From contig DYKB01000017.1 of NCBI GenBank assembly GCA_020722815.1, forward strand, positions 1 through 64,000: a DNA stretch of 64,000 nt, read 5' to 3'. The position numbers were made by a program, and so were the translations under genes. Below, in pieces: positions 55,769 through 63,482 of the stretch. How positions within the stretch are numbered: the stretch's first letter is position 1; each line of letters begins with the position of its first letter. This stretch comes from Caldithrix sp. GTDB taxonomy: Bacteria > Zhuqueibacterota > Zhuqueibacteria > Thermofontimicrobiales > Sulfurfontimicrobiaceae. The notes under the pieces were generated by a model. The model was not told where the DNA came from. It ran no database searches and saw nothing but the letters and a program-made list of their open reading frames with translations.

Positions 55769-56671
55769 AAGTTGTCAAATTAAATTTATAAATTTTTAAA
55801 TTTTAAAATTTGAGACCTATTGAAAAATCACCAGATTAGAAGGAGAATCAGGTTCAGTAGAATGCAAGCAATTAGATTCAGTAGTCGTATATTCAATGTG
55901 GTAAAAGTCTACCCAAGATCAATCAGAATCACGAAAAAATCAAGCATCACAAGCGTCGAAGACAGAAGGAGTTGTTAGTATCAAGAAAGATATTTTCAGA
56001 AGTAGTCACCTAAATCAGAATAGTTTTAATACAATTTTTTCACCGGAAACAAATAATCTGATAATAAAAGAACTTAATAAGCTGCGCTTGATACAAAACA
56101 GCAGCATCAAAATTCTATAAATTCCAACGTATGATCAAAGAAATGAATCCTATAGGTCAAAAAATGACATATAGCATTCCGAACAAAAGAATTACACTAT
56201 TTTCATCGTATCTACAGAATATATTATAACAATATTTTTTAAATTTGTCAAGTACTTTTTTTAAAATTTTTTAATTTCATTAGTGTGATTACAAAATTGA
56301 AATCAAATTAAACCTGGAATAATTAGCTGTTGGTTGTAACGCCTTCAGCTTAATCGTTTCGCTAATTGAAATAATACTAAGAGATTAATTCTAAATTTAA
56401 TCGATTTAAAAGTCAAATTTGTATTAAATCAACAAAAGTAAATCAACCTGGTTCGTACCTTCAAGAGCCAGTCGCTAAATCTGATTTGTTTTACTTTTCA
56501 AAACAATAATAAGCGATTGAATAAGTCACATCGTTGAACGAGACAACATCGGAAGAATTTTAGTACCCACTAATTTCATCGTCGAAGCGCCGAATTTCAA
56601 ATTTGTAATCGAGAGAAGATCAGGAAGAGCCAGAAATATAAATTCAAACCCGGAATAAAAAATAATATGAC
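55769..56671. other. Leader and promoter region of the polysaccharide operon
   Basis: 903 bp with no gene. The 5' leader of the UpxY transcript runs from about 56215 to 55768 on the minus strand. It includes a GCTGC / GCAGC hairpin (56081-56105) and a T/C-rich stretch before the ATG. Such leaders often bind the antiterminator, but no specific motif is recognised. The promoter is listed separately. Confidence 0.55.
56223..56251 (-). promoter_or_regulatory. Consensus sigma70 promoter of the polysaccharide operon
   Basis: On the minus strand TTGACA (56251-56246) and TATAAT (56228-56223) are both perfect consensus and are spaced exactly 17 nt apart. Transcription should start near 56215, about 450 nt before the UpxY start codon. 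The sequence around it is extremely AT-rich, which also favours opening. Confidence 0.85.
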
Positions 56672-57154
56672 TTATTTTTTCAACGATAATCGCATCTTCA
56701 AATTTATTAATACCATTTGCTTTTCAATGGCTGGAATTTGTTGATACGCTTGTGAAAGTACACTCATTTTATTTGTTTGAGCCTGTGCCAGACGTTTATT
56801 TAGCTCATTTTGCGCATTTTTCTTTTGATCTATTGGCAATGTGTCAAATTGTGTAATTTTTTGCCGTAAATCATCCAGTTCTTTCAAATAGGCATCAATT
56901 TGGGTTTGATCTCCACCAATAAGCAAATAAATAACATCCCATGTCGTTTGCGTTTCCTCATCGGTCATGGAACCAATTTCTTTTAGATTGTTGTTGATAG
57001 CTGATAATTCAGCAATTTCATTTTTTGCTTTGATTTCACGGGCTTGCCAGTGGTTAAATTCCAGGTGATAATCATCCATCGTCAGCGATGTCTGCGCATA
57101 AAGAGAACCACCCATCAGGATGAATATTAAAAAGAGATATGTAAAGATACGCAC
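56672..57154 (-). CDS. Small secreted helical protein of unknown function
   Basis: 160 residues. Signal peptide (1-21, VRIFTYLFLIFILMGGSLYAQ). The mature part is predicted largely helical and rich in Gln, Lys, Glu and Asn (LKELDDLRQKITQFD, KKNAQNELNKRLAQAQTNKM), with coiled-coil-like heptads. GTG 57154 is chosen because GGGGAGG lies 5 nt before it; the longer reading to 57199 has no such site. It is transcribed alone from a promoter at 57272-57300. I do not recognise the family. It lies beside, but not within, the polysaccharide operon. Confidence 0.65.
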   Translation of the reverse strand: MRIFTYLFLIFILMGGSLYAQTSLTMDDYHLEFNHWQAREIKAKNEIAELSAINNNLKEIGSMTDEETQTTWDVIYLLIGGDQTQIDAYLKELDDLRQKITQFDTLPIDQKKNAQNELNKRLAQAQTNKMSVLSQAYQQIPAIEKQMVLINLKMRLSLKK

Positions 57155-57271
57155 GGTATCCTCCCCGGTTTGAAATGGTGGCAGAAGCGCCCACCTCATA
57201 TGTTTTCCGCTGTCGTCGGAGCATTGTGAATCAAGCTGATAATACAGTCTCTTAATTTTGACACTATGATA

Positions 57272-57300
57272 ATTATATGTATTTTTTTTGAATAAATCAA
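57272..57300 (-). promoter_or_regulatory. Candidate sigma70 promoter of the small helical protein
   Basis: On the minus strand TTGATT (57300-57295) is followed by TATAAT (57277-57272) with a 17-nt spacer. The predicted leader is about 110 nt. The -10 is perfect and the -35 matches 4 of 6. Confidence 0.65.
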
Positions 57301-57472
57301 GTCTTTTTTAAAGAATTTTTTAAAAAAATTAAAATAGATTCACAGATATTCCTGACCTGGATTATTTTACCCAACCACCGGAGTGAAACGAGCCAAATCT
57401 GAAAAAAGAATCAATCGTCCGGCGGGCTTTTAAAAATTTTAAAATTCTCCAAATTCCAGGACAAAAAATATC

Positions 57473-57501
57473 TTGCTTTTAAAAAAGAATATTTATATAT
57501 T
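57473..57501 (+). promoter_or_regulatory. Candidate sigma70 promoter of glnA
   Basis: TTGCTT (57473-57478) and TATATT (57496-57501) with a 17-nt spacer. Transcription would start near 57508, giving a 5' leader of about 225 nt before ATG 57733. Confidence 0.5.
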
Positions 57502-57582
57502 GCAGTTTATATTTATTCAAGCTTTCTTTAAGAATTTTAAAACATGACATGGTATTTGATAAGTCCATGAAAAATAATTATC

Positions 57583-57675
57583 GTTTCAATGTATCCTGAT
57601 TCGCCCAGACGGAAGAAGTAACGAAACTAAAGTACGAAATCTAACCCGTTTTTTAAAGGCGGGTATTTTATTTTC
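57583..57675 (+). promoter_or_regulatory. Structured glnA leader with terminator-like hairpin
   Basis: Within the glnA 5' leader, GTTTC (57583-57587) can pair with GAAAC (57623-57627) around GACGGAAG (57608-57615). The last string resembles the conserved core of the glutamine (glnA) riboswitch. A hairpin ACCCG (57644-57648) / CGGGT (57660-57664) follows, with a T-rich tail (TATTTTATTTTC), as in a transcription attenuator. The riboswitch match is partial. Confidence 0.4.
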
Positions 57676-57732
57676 TTAAGTATTTTCTCAACTTTGCTAT
57701 TGACCAACAGGATGAAATTTAAGGAGCAACTT

Positions 57733-59061
57733 ATGCAAGTAAAACTAGCTGAAATTAAGGAAATTATTAAAGCGGAAGATATCAAGTTTCTTTATCTTTT
57801 GTTCACGGATATCACTGGTTCCCCGAAAAAGGTAACCATCCGCGCCACCCAAATCGAAGACGCAGCCCATGATGGTGTCTGGTTCGATGGTTCTTCAATT
57901 GAAGGCTTTGCCCGTATTTTTGAATCGGATATGCTCTTGCGACTTGATTTAGATACTTTTAAAGTTCTGCCATGGACTGAGAAGGAGCAAAAAGCCGCGC
58001 AGGTTATATGTGATATTTATACGCCAGACGATCAACCATTTCCGGGGGACCCTCGTGGCACATTAAAACGCGTTGTCGCTGAAGCGAAAAAATTGGGGTA
58101 TAAATATCTGGTTGGTCCCGAAATTGAATTTTTCTTACTCGAGCGTGAACGCATGCCGGAGTTAGTCCCGCATGATCGGAAAGGCTATTTTGATGTCACA
58201 ATTCAAAGTCGGGCGGTCCGGATTTGCCAGAATACGATTGAAACGCTATCAAAAATGGGGATTCAGTGCCAGACCTATCATCATGAGGTAAGTCATGGTC
58301 AGCATGAAACCGACTTACGGTATGGCGAAGCCGTTACCATTGCCGACTCGGTGGTCACCTTAAAACAAGTATTAAAGAACCATGCAAATGGCACCGGTCT
58401 GAAAGTTACTTTCATGCCCAAGCCAATTTATGGTATTAATGGAAGCGGAATGCATGTGCATCAGAGCCTGGCGACCGCGGATGGAACCAATATTTTTTTT
58501 GAGGAAGGCGGAAATTATCAGCTCTCACAGGTCGCCCGTCATTTTCTGGCCGGTCAATTAAAACATGCCCGGGGAATGGCTGCTATTCTGGATCCCATCG
58601 TCAATTCCTATAAGCGACTGGTCCCCGGATATGAAGCGCCGGTTTATATTTGCTGGGGTCAGATTAATCGTTCAGCTTTAATCCGGGTTCCGAGGGTAAC
58701 TGCCAATCGCGCCAATGTAGCCACGCGCCTGGAACTACGCTGTCCAGATCCGTCTTCTAATCCATACCTGGCTTTTGCAGCCATGTTGGCGGCTGGCCTG
58801 GATGGTATCAAGCAAAAATTAGAGCCCCCAAAACCGGTAGAAGAGAATGTTTATGATTTTGATGACCACAAATTAGCCACTCTTAAAATCGACACCTTGC
58901 CTTCAACCCTACGCGAAGCCGTTGATGTTTTTGAAAAAGATGAAGTGATAAAAGCAGCAATTGGTGAACATATCACGAAATATCTCATCCGCGCCCAGCG
59001 TCAGCAATGGCGTGAATTTATGATGCGCGTAACGCCCTGGGAAGTAGAAAATTATCTTTAA
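57733..59061 (+). CDS. glnA: Glutamine synthetase, type I
   Basis: 442 residues. It makes glutamine from glutamate, ammonia and ATP. N-terminal beta-grasp domain (about 12-105), with LFTDITGSPKKVT and FDGSSIEGFARI. Catalytic domain with GPEIEFFLLE (metal-binding Glu residues), YHHEVSHGQHETDL, HANGTGLKVTFMPKP, NGSGMHVHQSL, NRSALIRVPR and ELRCPDPSSNPYLAFAAM. The length and the lack of an insertion fit GSI-alpha, but a tyrosine at ENVYDFDD leaves adenylylation open. ATG 57733 has AAGGAG 6 nt before it; the longer reading to 57694 is rejected. It has a promoter, a structured leader and a terminator of its own. Confidence 0.97.
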   Translation: MQVKLAEIKEIIKAEDIKFLYLLFTDITGSPKKVTIRATQIEDAAHDGVWFDGSSIEGFARIFESDMLLRLDLDTFKVLPWTEKEQKAAQVICDIYTPDDQPFPGDPRGTLKRVVAEAKKLGYKYLVGPEIEFFLLERERMPELVPHDRKGYFDVTIQSRAVRICQNTIETLSKMGIQCQTYHHEVSHGQHETDLRYGEAVTIADSVVTLKQVLKNHANGTGLKVTFMPKPIYGINGSGMHVHQSLATADGTNIFFEEGGNYQLSQVARHFLAGQLKHARGMAAILDPIVNSYKRLVPGYEAPVYICWGQINRSALIRVPRVTANRANVATRLELRCPDPSSNPYLAFAAMLAAGLDGIKQKLEPPKPVEENVYDFDDHKLATLKIDTLPSTLREAVDVFEKDEVIKAAIGEHITKYLIRAQRQQWREFMMRVTPWEVENYL

Positions 59062-59102
59062 TCGTCAGATTGCAATTTTTCGTGATTGAAAATTCATAAA
59101 AG

Positions 59103-59137
59103 AGGTCGACTGAATATTTTAAGTCGACCTTTTTTTT
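59103..59137 (+). terminator. Intrinsic terminator of glnA
   Basis: A perfect 9-bp stem, AGGTCGACT (59103-59111) / AGTCGACCT (59122-59130), with a 10-nt AT-rich loop runs into eight T. It lies 42 nt after the glnA stop codon. Confidence 0.92.
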
Positions 59138-59161
59138 AAGTCAAAGCTAAAAAGAGTGGAT

Positions 59162-59512
59162 TCATTGATAAAGCAGTATGACCGCAATTAATTCCAGTGG
59201 TTCTTTTCCAATATTTTTAATTGAATGTCCCTTACCACCGCCGGTTAATATCGCATCGCCGGCTACAAGTTCCCGCTCGACTCCATCATCATTAACCAGG
59301 GCAGTTCCCCGGGTAAGGATATAGACTTCTTCCTCATTTTGATGCTCGTGAAAACCAATGCTATCACCCGGCGCAATTGAAATTCGGGCACAAAGTCGAC
59401 ATTTACCTTTTAGTTCTTCTGAAGTGAACAGATGAGTGATCTGAATTGTCCCCTGGCCGCCGCGCATATTTTCACGGAGTTCTATTTTCATCTGACTTGC
59501 AGTATGAATCAT
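59162..59512 (-). CDS. Cupin-domain protein
   Basis: 116 residues, a single small beta-barrel cupin. The metal-binding motif 1 reads PGDSIGFHEHQNEEEVYILTRG (G-x5-H-x-H-x3,4-E-x6-G) and motif 2 is the GDAILTGGGKGHSIKN region with one His. The substrate is unknown; small cupins bind metals and often sugars or regulators. Start chosen at ATG 59512, with GAGGG a few nt before it, because an upstream extension overlaps rplS and includes the rplS terminator. It is probably transcribed separately from the ribosomal operon. Confidence 0.85.
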   Translation of the reverse strand: MIHTASQMKIELRENMRGGQGTIQITHLFTSEELKGKCRLCARISIAPGDSIGFHEHQNEEEVYILTRGTALVNDDGVERELVAGDAILTGGGKGHSIKNIGKEPLELIAVILLYQ

Positions 59513-59531
59513 AACACCCTCACTTTTTGAG

Positions 59532-59565
59532 AAAAAAAAACCGGTATCGATAGGTCGATAACGGT
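59532..59565 (-). terminator. Intrinsic terminator of the ffh-rplS operon
   Basis: On the minus strand ACCGTTATCGA, loop CCTA, TCGATACCGGT form an 11-bp stem with one mismatch, followed by nine T. It lies about 25 nt after the rplS stop codon. Confidence 0.88.
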
Positions 59566-59591
59566 CTTTTTGAGTGAATTTCAATTTTGTG

Positions 59592-59933
59592 TTAGCGCTT
59601 TTCAGAAATTCGAGCCGCTTTTCCTCGTAAGCTACGAAGGTAAAACAATTTGGCTCTTCGAATGCGTCCTTCACGAAGCTTTTCAATTTTCGCAACTCGT
59701 GGTGAATGAACCGGAAAAATTCGTTCCACTCCAATACCATTCGAGATTTTGCGAACCGTAAAAGTTTCGTTGGCACCACTTCCCCGTTTTTGAATTACGG
59801 TTCCTTCGAATATCTGAATTCTTTCCTTATCGCCTTCAACAACTTTCACATGCACCGCAACCAGATCACCGGCTTTAAATGATGGGATATCCGATTTCAG
59901 TTGCGTCGCTTCTACAATACTCAGTTTATTCAT
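59592..59933 (-). CDS. rplS: 50S ribosomal protein L19
   Basis: 113 residues at the usual length. The signature [59 protein letters not shown] region is complete (read as short blocks: [39 protein letters not shown]). It sits at the bridge between the subunits. It is the last gene of the ffh-rpsP-khpA-rimM-trmD-rplS operon, and an intrinsic terminator follows. GGAGG lies before the ATG. Confidence 0.97.
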   Translation of the reverse strand: MNKLSIVEATQLKSDIPSFKAGDLVAVHVKVVEGDKERIQIFEGTVIQKRGSGANETFTVRKISNGIGVERIFPVHSPRVAKIEKLREGRIRRAKLFYLRSLRGKAARISEKR

Positions 59934-59989
59934 TTTAATAAACCTCCCTAATCATTTTGAGATTCAAGAAAGTCAAATCATTCGTCATT

Positions 59990-60676
59990 TCATTTCCCAT
60001 CAGATTCAGTATTTTTCTTCTTAATGGTACGTTCAGTTGCAATTTTATGACGCCAGGCCTGGATTTCAGCATGATTTCCTTTCATTAATACTTCGGGAAC
60101 TGCCATATCACGATAGATAGCAGGCCGGGTATAATGTGCATAATCCAACAACTCACTCTGAAATGAATCAGTCATTGCGGAATCGAAATCATTCAGTACA
60201 CCAGGGATCAGTCGAACAATTGAATCAATGACAACCAGCGCTGCGATCTCTCCACTGGATAAGATATAATTTCCAATGGAGATATCAATCGGTGAGAAAT
60301 AAATTCGCACCCGTTCATCAATTCCTTTATAATGACCACAGATCAGGATTAGATGCTCACAGGTCGCTAATTCAATTGCCTTTTTTTGCTGAAAGGTTAC
60401 GCCTTCGGGACTTAGCCAGATTATTTTATAACTGTCTGCTGGAATTGATTCGATTATTTTTTCAACACAGGTAATGATCGGCTCTGGTTTTAACACCATA
60501 CCGGCACCACCACCATAGGGGTAATCATCTATTTGTTGATGTTTTCCAATGCCATAATCGCGAAGATTATAGAAATGATAATCAACCAATCCCCGATCCT
60601 GAGCCCGTTTCAACATGCTCTGTTTCAGTGGACCGGCAACCATCTCTGGAAAAGCAGAAACGATATAAAAATCCAT
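59990..60676 (-). CDS. trmD: tRNA (guanine-N1-)-methyltransferase
   Basis: 228 residues. It methylates G37 of tRNAs with S-adenosylmethionine and prevents +1 frameshifting. The trefoil-knot SPOUT motifs are DYPYGGGAGMVLKPEPI, LICGHYKGIDERV, SIGNYILSSGEIAALVVIDS and RLIPGVL. The C-terminal helix-rich domain (PEVLMKGNHAEIQAWR) is complete. It starts 2 nt after the rimM stop codon, so translation is coupled. Confidence 0.97.
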   Translation of the reverse strand: MDFYIVSAFPEMVAGPLKQSMLKRAQDRGLVDYHFYNLRDYGIGKHQQIDDYPYGGGAGMVLKPEPIITCVEKIIESIPADSYKIIWLSPEGVTFQQKKAIELATCEHLILICGHYKGIDERVRIYFSPIDISIGNYILSSGEIAALVVIDSIVRLIPGVLNDFDSAMTDSFQSELLDYAHYTRPAIYRDMAVPEVLMKGNHAEIQAWRHKIATERTIKKKNTESDGK

Positions 60677-60678
60677 GG

Positions 60679-61197
60679 CTAATCCAATAATCCTTCAAGC
60701 ACCTCGATAACCATCGTCTTTTTTTCCTTATCGACATGCTTGATAACATCTTTTATGGCTGGAATTAAATATTCGCGTTCTTCATTGCAAACGACATAAA
60801 CATCATTTGCCGGCATTTCCAGAATACTGGTGATCGTTCCGATATATTCATTTTGAGTTGACTCAACCCGCAGGCCAATAAGCTCAAAATGATAATAGTA
60901 ATCCACTGGTAACTCGAGACAGGATTTTTGATCGATCTCTATCGAATAACCTTTCAACGCTTCAGCATCATTTCGTGTTTCAACATCCTTTAATTTTAAG
61001 AGGATATAACGTTGATGCACGCGTGTTGATTCGATCTGGTAATTTTGCCGTTTATTATCTGGCGAGACAAGCGATATTTCATCCAGCAACGCTAAACGAT
61101 GCGGATTATCGGTGAGCGGTAAAACCTTTACTTCACCTCTGATACCATGTGCGCCATTGATGTAACCAATAGAAACCCAATCCGGAAGTTTTTCCAC
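60679..61197 (-). CDS. rimM: 16S rRNA processing protein RimM
   Basis: 172 residues. It assists maturation of the 30S head, binding S19. The N-terminal domain has IGYINGAHGIRGEVKVLPLTD, the diagnostic RimM start. The C-terminal PRC barrel has IGLRVESTQNEYIGTITSIL and EYLIPAIKDVIKHVD. Typical length. It lies between khpA and trmD. Confidence 0.95.
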   Translation of the reverse strand: MEKLPDWVSIGYINGAHGIRGEVKVLPLTDNPHRLALLDEISLVSPDNKRQNYQIESTRVHQRYILLKLKDVETRNDAEALKGYSIEIDQKSCLELPVDYYYHFELIGLRVESTQNEYIGTITSILEMPANDVYVVCNEEREYLIPAIKDVIKHVDKEKKTMVIEVLEGLLD

Positions 61198-61219
61198 TCT
61201 TCTCTTGTCTTCTAACTAA

Positions 61220-61450
61220 TTATTCCAAAATTTCCAGTACCGCTCGTTTTCCACGCTTGGCCGATGCTGCTGCTAATAAAATTCGAATTGATTTAGCAGT
61301 TTGTCCTCGCTTACCGATTACTTTTCCCAGATCCCCGTAGCCAACTCGCAATTCATAAACAACTGTTCGTTCACCGTCAATTTCACTTACTTTTACTTCT
61401 TCTGGTTTGTCGACAAGGTGTTTTGCGATCGTTTCAATAAACTCTTTCAT
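61220..61450 (-). CDS. khpA: KH-domain RNA-binding protein KhpA
   Basis: 76 residues of the KhpA/YlqC family. A single KH domain has the RNA-binding GxxG loop in LGKVIGKRGQTAKSIRILL. It is in the usual place between rpsP and rimM. In other bacteria it acts with KhpB on RNAs tied to cell-wall synthesis and division. AGGAGGG-like sequence precedes the ATG. Confidence 0.95.
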   Translation of the reverse strand: MKEFIETIAKHLVDKPEEVKVSEIDGERTVVYELRVGYGDLGKVIGKRGQTAKSIRILLAAASAKRGKRAVLEILE

Positions 61451-61653
61451 TACCTTTTCCCTCCTTATTGAGTGACAAGGATTAGACGCCGGTTCCTCTT
61501 AAAGTTAATTGCATAGCCTACTAATTTTATTTGAATAGGTTTTTCTATTTAACGTTTACAGCAAAATAAAAAAATTTATATCATCAACTACTTAACGGGC
61601 AATGAAAGTTAACTTTACACAGACCAGTGAGTGATAATCATTCCAAAAAATGA

Positions 61654-62076
61654 TTATTCAGCGGCAACTGTCGATTCCACTGGTTCTGACGCTGGAACGG
61701 GCTCAGGCTCGCTCGTGGTCACGGTCGTTTTCTCACTCAGCCGTCTTTTCCGTTCAGCCTGTAATAATTCCCATTTCTGAAGCTCTTCCTGCATTTTTTC
61801 AGGAGAAAATTTTTTCTTGGTCATATCATACTTCAACATTATCCCCTGACGACTGAACAAACTCTTTACCGTATCCGAAGGGACTGCCCCTTTTTCCAGC
61901 CACGATAATGCTTTTTGTTGATCAATTACAATTTCTGCTGGCTCTGTCATTGGATTATAATGTCCAATTTTTTCCAGATATATTCCTTCTCGTTTTCGTC
62001 GGCTATCAATTGCCACAATACGATAGAATGGACTTTTTTTCTTCCCCATCCGTCTTAGTCGAATATGAACAGCCAC
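61654..62076 (-). CDS. rpsP: 30S ribosomal protein S16
   Basis: 140 residues, longer than the usual 80-90. The conserved core (1 to about 80) is complete: MAVHIRLRRMGKKKSPFYRIVA (first part), IYLEKIGHYNPM and ALSWLEKGAVPSDTVKSLF. The extra C-terminal tail (about 95-140) is rich in Lys/Arg and then Thr/Ser/Glu/Pro, and may be disordered. An imperfect hairpin (AATCATT / AATGATT) overlaps the stop codon. AGGAGG lies before the ATG. Confidence 0.95.
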   Translation of the reverse strand: MAVHIRLRRMGKKKSPFYRIVAIDSRRKREGIYLEKIGHYNPMTEPAEIVIDQQKALSWLEKGAVPSDTVKSLFSRQGIMLKYDMTKKKFSPEKMQEELQKWELLQAERKRRLSEKTTVTTSEPEPVPASEPVESTVAAE

Positions 62077-62162
62077 CTTACCTCCTTAATAACGACTATC
62101 AACTATAATTTTCAATATTAAAATTTTTTTCAAGTAAATTGTATTTCTATATTAAATAATGG

Positions 62163-63482
62163 TTAAAATTTTAAACCCGGAAAACCTCTAAATTTCATTT
62201 TACCAAAATTCTTAAACATTTTTTGCATCGATTGAAACTGATTTAACAACCGATTTAAATCCTGAACCGTGGTTCCACTTCCTTTTGAAATGCGACGACG
62301 CCGACTCCCATCAATTATTTGGGGTCGCCGACGTTCTTCCGGTGTCATTGAATTGATCATGGCTTCTATCTTGACAAACGAACGATCATCAACCTTCAAT
62401 CCACTTAATGCTTTCGAGTTTATACCGGGAATCATTCCCAGTAACTGATCCAATGGCCCCATACGCTTGATTTGTTGCAATTGATCGTAAAAGTCTTCCA
62501 GCGTAAATTCCTGCTTGCGAAGTTTCTTTTCCAACTTCTCTGCTTCTTTTTCATCAATCGTCGCCTGGGCTTTTTCAACTAATGAAACCACGTCCCCCAT
62601 GCCCAGAATTCGCGACGCCATCCGATCCGGAAAAAACTTTTCGAGGGCATCAAATTTCTCACCGACACTGATGAATTTTATCGGCTTTCCCGTCACTGCC
62701 CGAATTGAAATTGCAGCTCCCCCACGAGCATCGCCATCCATTTTGGTTAATACAACACCGGTAAAATCCAGATGCTCCAAAAATGATTTGGCAGTATTAA
62801 CTGCATCCTGACCGGTCATGCCATCCGCAACAAACAGAATTTCATTGGGCTGGGTTTGTTTCTTTATTTCAATTAATTCCTGCATCAATTCTTCATCAAC
62901 ATGCAAACGTCCAGCCGTGTCAAAAATGACGAGGTCATTTCCCTGTTGGCGGCAGATACCAATTGCATCTTTACAAATTTTAATGGCATCTTTTATTTCG
63001 GCACTAATCACTGGCACCCCGACCGATTCACCAACGATTTTCAATTGCTGAATTGCGGCCGGGCGTCGAACATCGGCAGCAACCAACGCTGGATTTTTCC
63101 CCTGTTTTTTAAAATATTGCGCTAATTTACCAGCCAGCGTCGTTTTACCGGAACCCTGCAGGCCAACCAGCATCATAATAGCCGGGGGTAAATTGGAAAA
63201 CCCAATCGGCGCTTCGGATTTTCCCAACAATTGAATCAGCTCGTCATGAATAATTTTGACGATTTGCTGACCGGGAGTAATACTCCTCAGAACCGTTTGT
63301 CCCAGTGATTTCTCTTTTATTTTTTCAATGAACTCTTTGACAACTTTATAATTGACATCAGCTTCCAGCAGCACGCGTCGAACTTCTCGCAGCGATACTT
63401 CGATATTTTTTTCATTTAACTTGCCTTGACCACGTAATTTTTTAAATACAATATCAAGCTTTTCCGTCAGTTCCTGAAACAT
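62163..63482 (-). CDS. ffh: Signal recognition particle protein Ffh
   Basis: 439 residues. It binds signal sequences and 4.5S RNA to target membrane proteins. The N domain (1 to about 85) is followed by the G domain with GLQGSGKTTLAGKL, DVRRPAAIQQL, DTAGRL and TKMDGDARGGAA, and the closing VGEKFDALEKFFPDRMASRIL. The M domain (about 300-439) has MGPLDQLLGMIPGI and the RNA-binding GSRRRRISKGSGTTVQDLNRL. The C-terminal Met-rich tail is short. It is the first gene of the ribosome-biogenesis operon, with a candidate promoter at 63557-63585. Confidence 0.97.
   Translation of the reverse strand: MFQELTEKLDIVFKKLRGQGKLNEKNIEVSLREVRRVLLEADVNYKVVKEFIEKIKEKSLGQTVLRSITPGQQIVKIIHDELIQLLGKSEAPIGFSNLPPAIMMLVGLQGSGKTTLAGKLAQYFKKQGKNPALVAADVRRPAAIQQLKIVGESVGVPVISAEIKDAIKICKDAIGICRQQGNDLVIFDTAGRLHVDEELMQELIEIKKQTQPNEILFVADGMTGQDAVNTAKSFLEHLDFTGVVLTKMDGDARGGAAISIRAVTGKPIKFISVGEKFDALEKFFPDRMASRILGMGDVVSLVEKAQATIDEKEAEKLEKKLRKQEFTLEDFYDQLQQIKRMGPLDQLLGMIPGINSKALSGLKVDDRSFVKIEAMINSMTPEERRRPQIIDGSRRRRISKGSGTTVQDLNRLLNQFQSMQKMFKNFGKMKFRGFPGLKF

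Larger units (their letters stand above)
57155..57732. other. Divergent promoter region between the helical protein and glnA
   Basis: 578 bp that hold the minus-strand promoter at 57272-57300, the plus-strand promoter at 57473-57501 and the structured glnA leader at 57583-57675, all listed separately. No other gene is seen. Confidence 0.55.

Noticed and set aside
59513-59779. N-terminal extension of the cupin gene to 205 codons
   Set aside because: It overlaps rplS on the same strand and reads through the rplS terminator; ATG 59512 has a Shine-Dalgarno sequence.
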